The translations under genes and the position numbers were made by a program. The notes under the pieces are model-generated. The model was not told where the DNA came from. It made no database searches and saw only the letters and a program-made list of their open reading frames with translations. Shown piece after piece: positions 5,740 to 7,086 of a stretch of 7,086 nucleotides of DNA. The DNA lies in NCBI GenBank assembly GCA_026416355.1, contig JAOAFH010000054.1, forward strand, positions 1 through 7,086. The letters are read 5' to 3'. The stretch is from Clostridiales bacterium (lineage in GTDB: Bacteria > Bacillota > Clostridia > Clostridiales > Caloramatoraceae). The first letter of the stretch is position 1. Every line of letters begins with the position of its first letter.

Positions 5740-5783
5740 AAAGTCATGAACATTTAAATACATCTTTAAACGTTCATGACTTT
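5740..5783 (-). terminator. intrinsic terminator of the propeller gene
   Basis: The arms AAAGTCATGAACATTTAAA (5740-5758) and TTTAAACGTTCATGACTTT (5765-5783) pair at 18 of 19 positions around a six-base loop. On the minus strand the stem is followed by TTTTTATTACTT. It begins 20 bases after the stop codon at 5803, so it ends the minus-strand propeller transcript and separates it from the ZIP gene. Confidence 0.85.
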
Positions 5784-5802
5784 ATATATCCTATTATAAA
5801 AA

Positions 5803-7086
5803 CTATTTAAACTCTAAATTATTTACTGCAAATGGTTTAACAACTACTTTACCAATTTCTTTGTCAACTAAAAGCCCTTCTCCATTATTAATACCAATAT
5901 GAACTAGCTGCTTTACATTTAGGGTATTTAAATCTATTTCATATAGGTTCCCTTCTGAAATATAATACATTTTATCTTGTTCAAAATAAGATACATATAC
6001 ATCTACCTTATTTATTATTTTTTGTTTTTGTTTATTGGCCAAGTTATATCTATAATATCCATCGTTACCACTATAATAGATATACCCATTATATTCTTTT
6101 ATATCATATTCATTTGGCACACCACTGATTAAATATTTATTTAAAACACTATTATCTAAATCGTATTCACACAAAGTAATGTTATTATTTGTACTAGCAC
6201 TTATGTCTTTTTTAATATAATAAATTTTATTGTTGTCCTCTAATATTTCGCCTGTTACATATTCGTCTATTTTATTTATTTCACTTGTTTTAATATTAAT
6301 TTTATAAAGTAATCCTCTGTTTGTCCTTATATATACAAAATTATTATAGTAATAAAAATCTATAACACTCAAGTTAGTAATCAATTTTTCTTCTTTGTCA
6401 AATACATATAACAAATTATTTTTAGTGTAGGCTAAATGTCCTGCAATTTCTCCTATCTTTTCTACTCCCTTTATACCTGTTACTTGTGATTGTTTTGTAT
6501 TTAAATCATATTCATGTAGTTCATCATAACTTAAATAATAGTATTTTTTATCTAAGTTAACTATCCTATATCCTTCTTCTTTTTGTATATTTTTTAGTTC
6601 TACTTTATTATAAACTAATGGTGCTATCTCTTTATATTCAATATTTCTGTTGTTTATATAATCATATAAAGCATATTTATATAACATTTTAATTTCAACT
6701 ACATAATTACCAAAAATATTTTGATATACATCTTCCTTAAGTAAAGTTTTATTTTTTCCATCTAAATCATAGCTATATAGGTTACATAGACCTGTATTAT
6801 TTACTTCTAAAGAATAAATTTTATCATTTGCAATTGAAAAGTTCATAACCTCAGCATTTGTTTTTAAATCATCTACTTTTTTAAAAGCTGAATCATATTT
6901 TTCTAACTGTCCCATTTGATTTCTAAAATAAAAATAACCCTTGTAATATCCAAGATCATACACTTGACTGTTGGTTGTATGTATCTTTGAATTGTTATTG
7001 GTCAAATTAAGCTCAAGTATCTTAGATTCACCATAATAAATTAAATATGCCTTATCATCAACCACAATAAATTTATCTGGTCCTGT
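5803..7086 (-). CDS. beta-propeller protein, DUF5050-like, N-terminus beyond the window
   Basis: The frame is open to the right edge, giving 427 visible residues. A GTG at 7065 is possible as a start, but it lies inside a propeller strand (DKFIVVDDKAYLIYY) with no well-placed ribosome binding site, so the gene almost certainly begins outside. The visible part is built of about nine blades of roughly 40 residues, each with an aromatic strand such as IYYSGNDGYYRYNL, MYYISEGNLYEIDLNT, FVYIRTNRGLLYKIN or YYYLSYDELHEYDLNT, then an Asp/Asn turn and a Lys-rich strand. This Y-x-Y...Y-D-L pattern matches DUF5050/LRP1-like beta-propellers, which in clostridia are usually exported or lipid-anchored proteins of unknown ligand; any signal peptide would lie outside the window. 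No catalytic motif or membrane segment is visible. The C-terminus (GLLVDKEIGKVVV...LEFK) closes the last blade. A strong terminator follows after 20 bases, so it is the last gene of its transcript. Confidence 0.85.
   Translation of the reverse strand, partial: TGPDKFIVVDDKAYLIYYGESKILELNLTNNNSKIHTTNSQVYDLGYYKGYFYFRNQMGQLEKYDSAFKKVDDLKTNAEVMNFSIANDKIYSLEVNNTGLCNLYSYDLDGKNKTLLKEDVYQNIFGNYVVEIKMLYKYALYDYINNRNIEYKEIAPLVYNKVELKNIQKEEGYRIVNLDKKYYYLSYDELHEYDLNTKQSQVTGIKGVEKIGEIAGHLAYTKNNLLYVFDKEEKLITNLSVIDFYYYNNFVYIRTNRGLLYKINIKTSEINKIDEYVTGEILEDNNKIYYIKKDISASTNNNITLCEYDLDNSVLNKYLISGVPNEYDIKEYNGYIYYSGNDGYYRYNLANKQKQKIINKVDVYVSYFEQDKMYYISEGNLYEIDLNTLNVKQLVHIGINNGEGLLVDKEIGKVVVKPFAVNNLEFK

Overview
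The window is AT-rich and carries strong AGGAGG-type ribosome binding sites, two UUG starts and clostridial-type protein families (a DUF2202 ferritin-like protein, a DUF6106-like membrane protein and a DUF5050-like propeller). This points to a low-GC Firmicute of class Clostridia, probably near Clostridiaceae. The species cannot be named from the sequence alone. The content looks like ordinary chromosomal genes in short operons. No phage genes, transposase, CRISPR array, tRNA or rRNA was seen.

Layout: (1) Positions 1-2001, minus strand: a tightly packed three-gene unit, read from 2001 down. It has a six-segment membrane protein, a DUF6106-like two-segment membrane protein, and a GH13 alpha-amylase-type lipoprotein cut by the left edge. 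The last two share one base in a TAATG stop/start. (2) 2091-2618, plus strand: a CYTH-domain triphosphate-tunnel protein starting at UUG, divergent from unit 1. (3) 2613-3928, minus strand: a YbgC-type acyl-CoA thioesterase (UUG start) followed by an AEC-family permease. The permease end overlaps the CYTH gene tail to tail by six bases. (4) 4055-4483, plus strand: a DUF2202 ferritin-like protein behind a near-consensus sigma-A promoter. (5) 4525-4739: a 215-base imperfect inverted repeat with a GC-rich, highly folded centre, between converging genes. (6) 4756-5556, minus strand: a ZIP metal transporter with its own promoter. (7) 5803-7086, minus strand: the C-terminal part of a beta-propeller protein ending in a clear intrinsic terminator.

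The genes do not form one pathway. The amylase unit suggests surface attack on alpha-glucans. The ZIP transporter and the ferritin-like protein both concern metals, but they are convergent and not co-transcribed. The stretch most worth a second look is the 4525-4739 element: its 70-base centre is 60% GC in otherwise AT-rich DNA, can form three local hairpins plus a pseudoknot-like pairing, and matches no family I recognise. A second oddity is a terminator-shaped hairpin inside the permease gene, oriented to stop transcripts coming from the CYTH gene.
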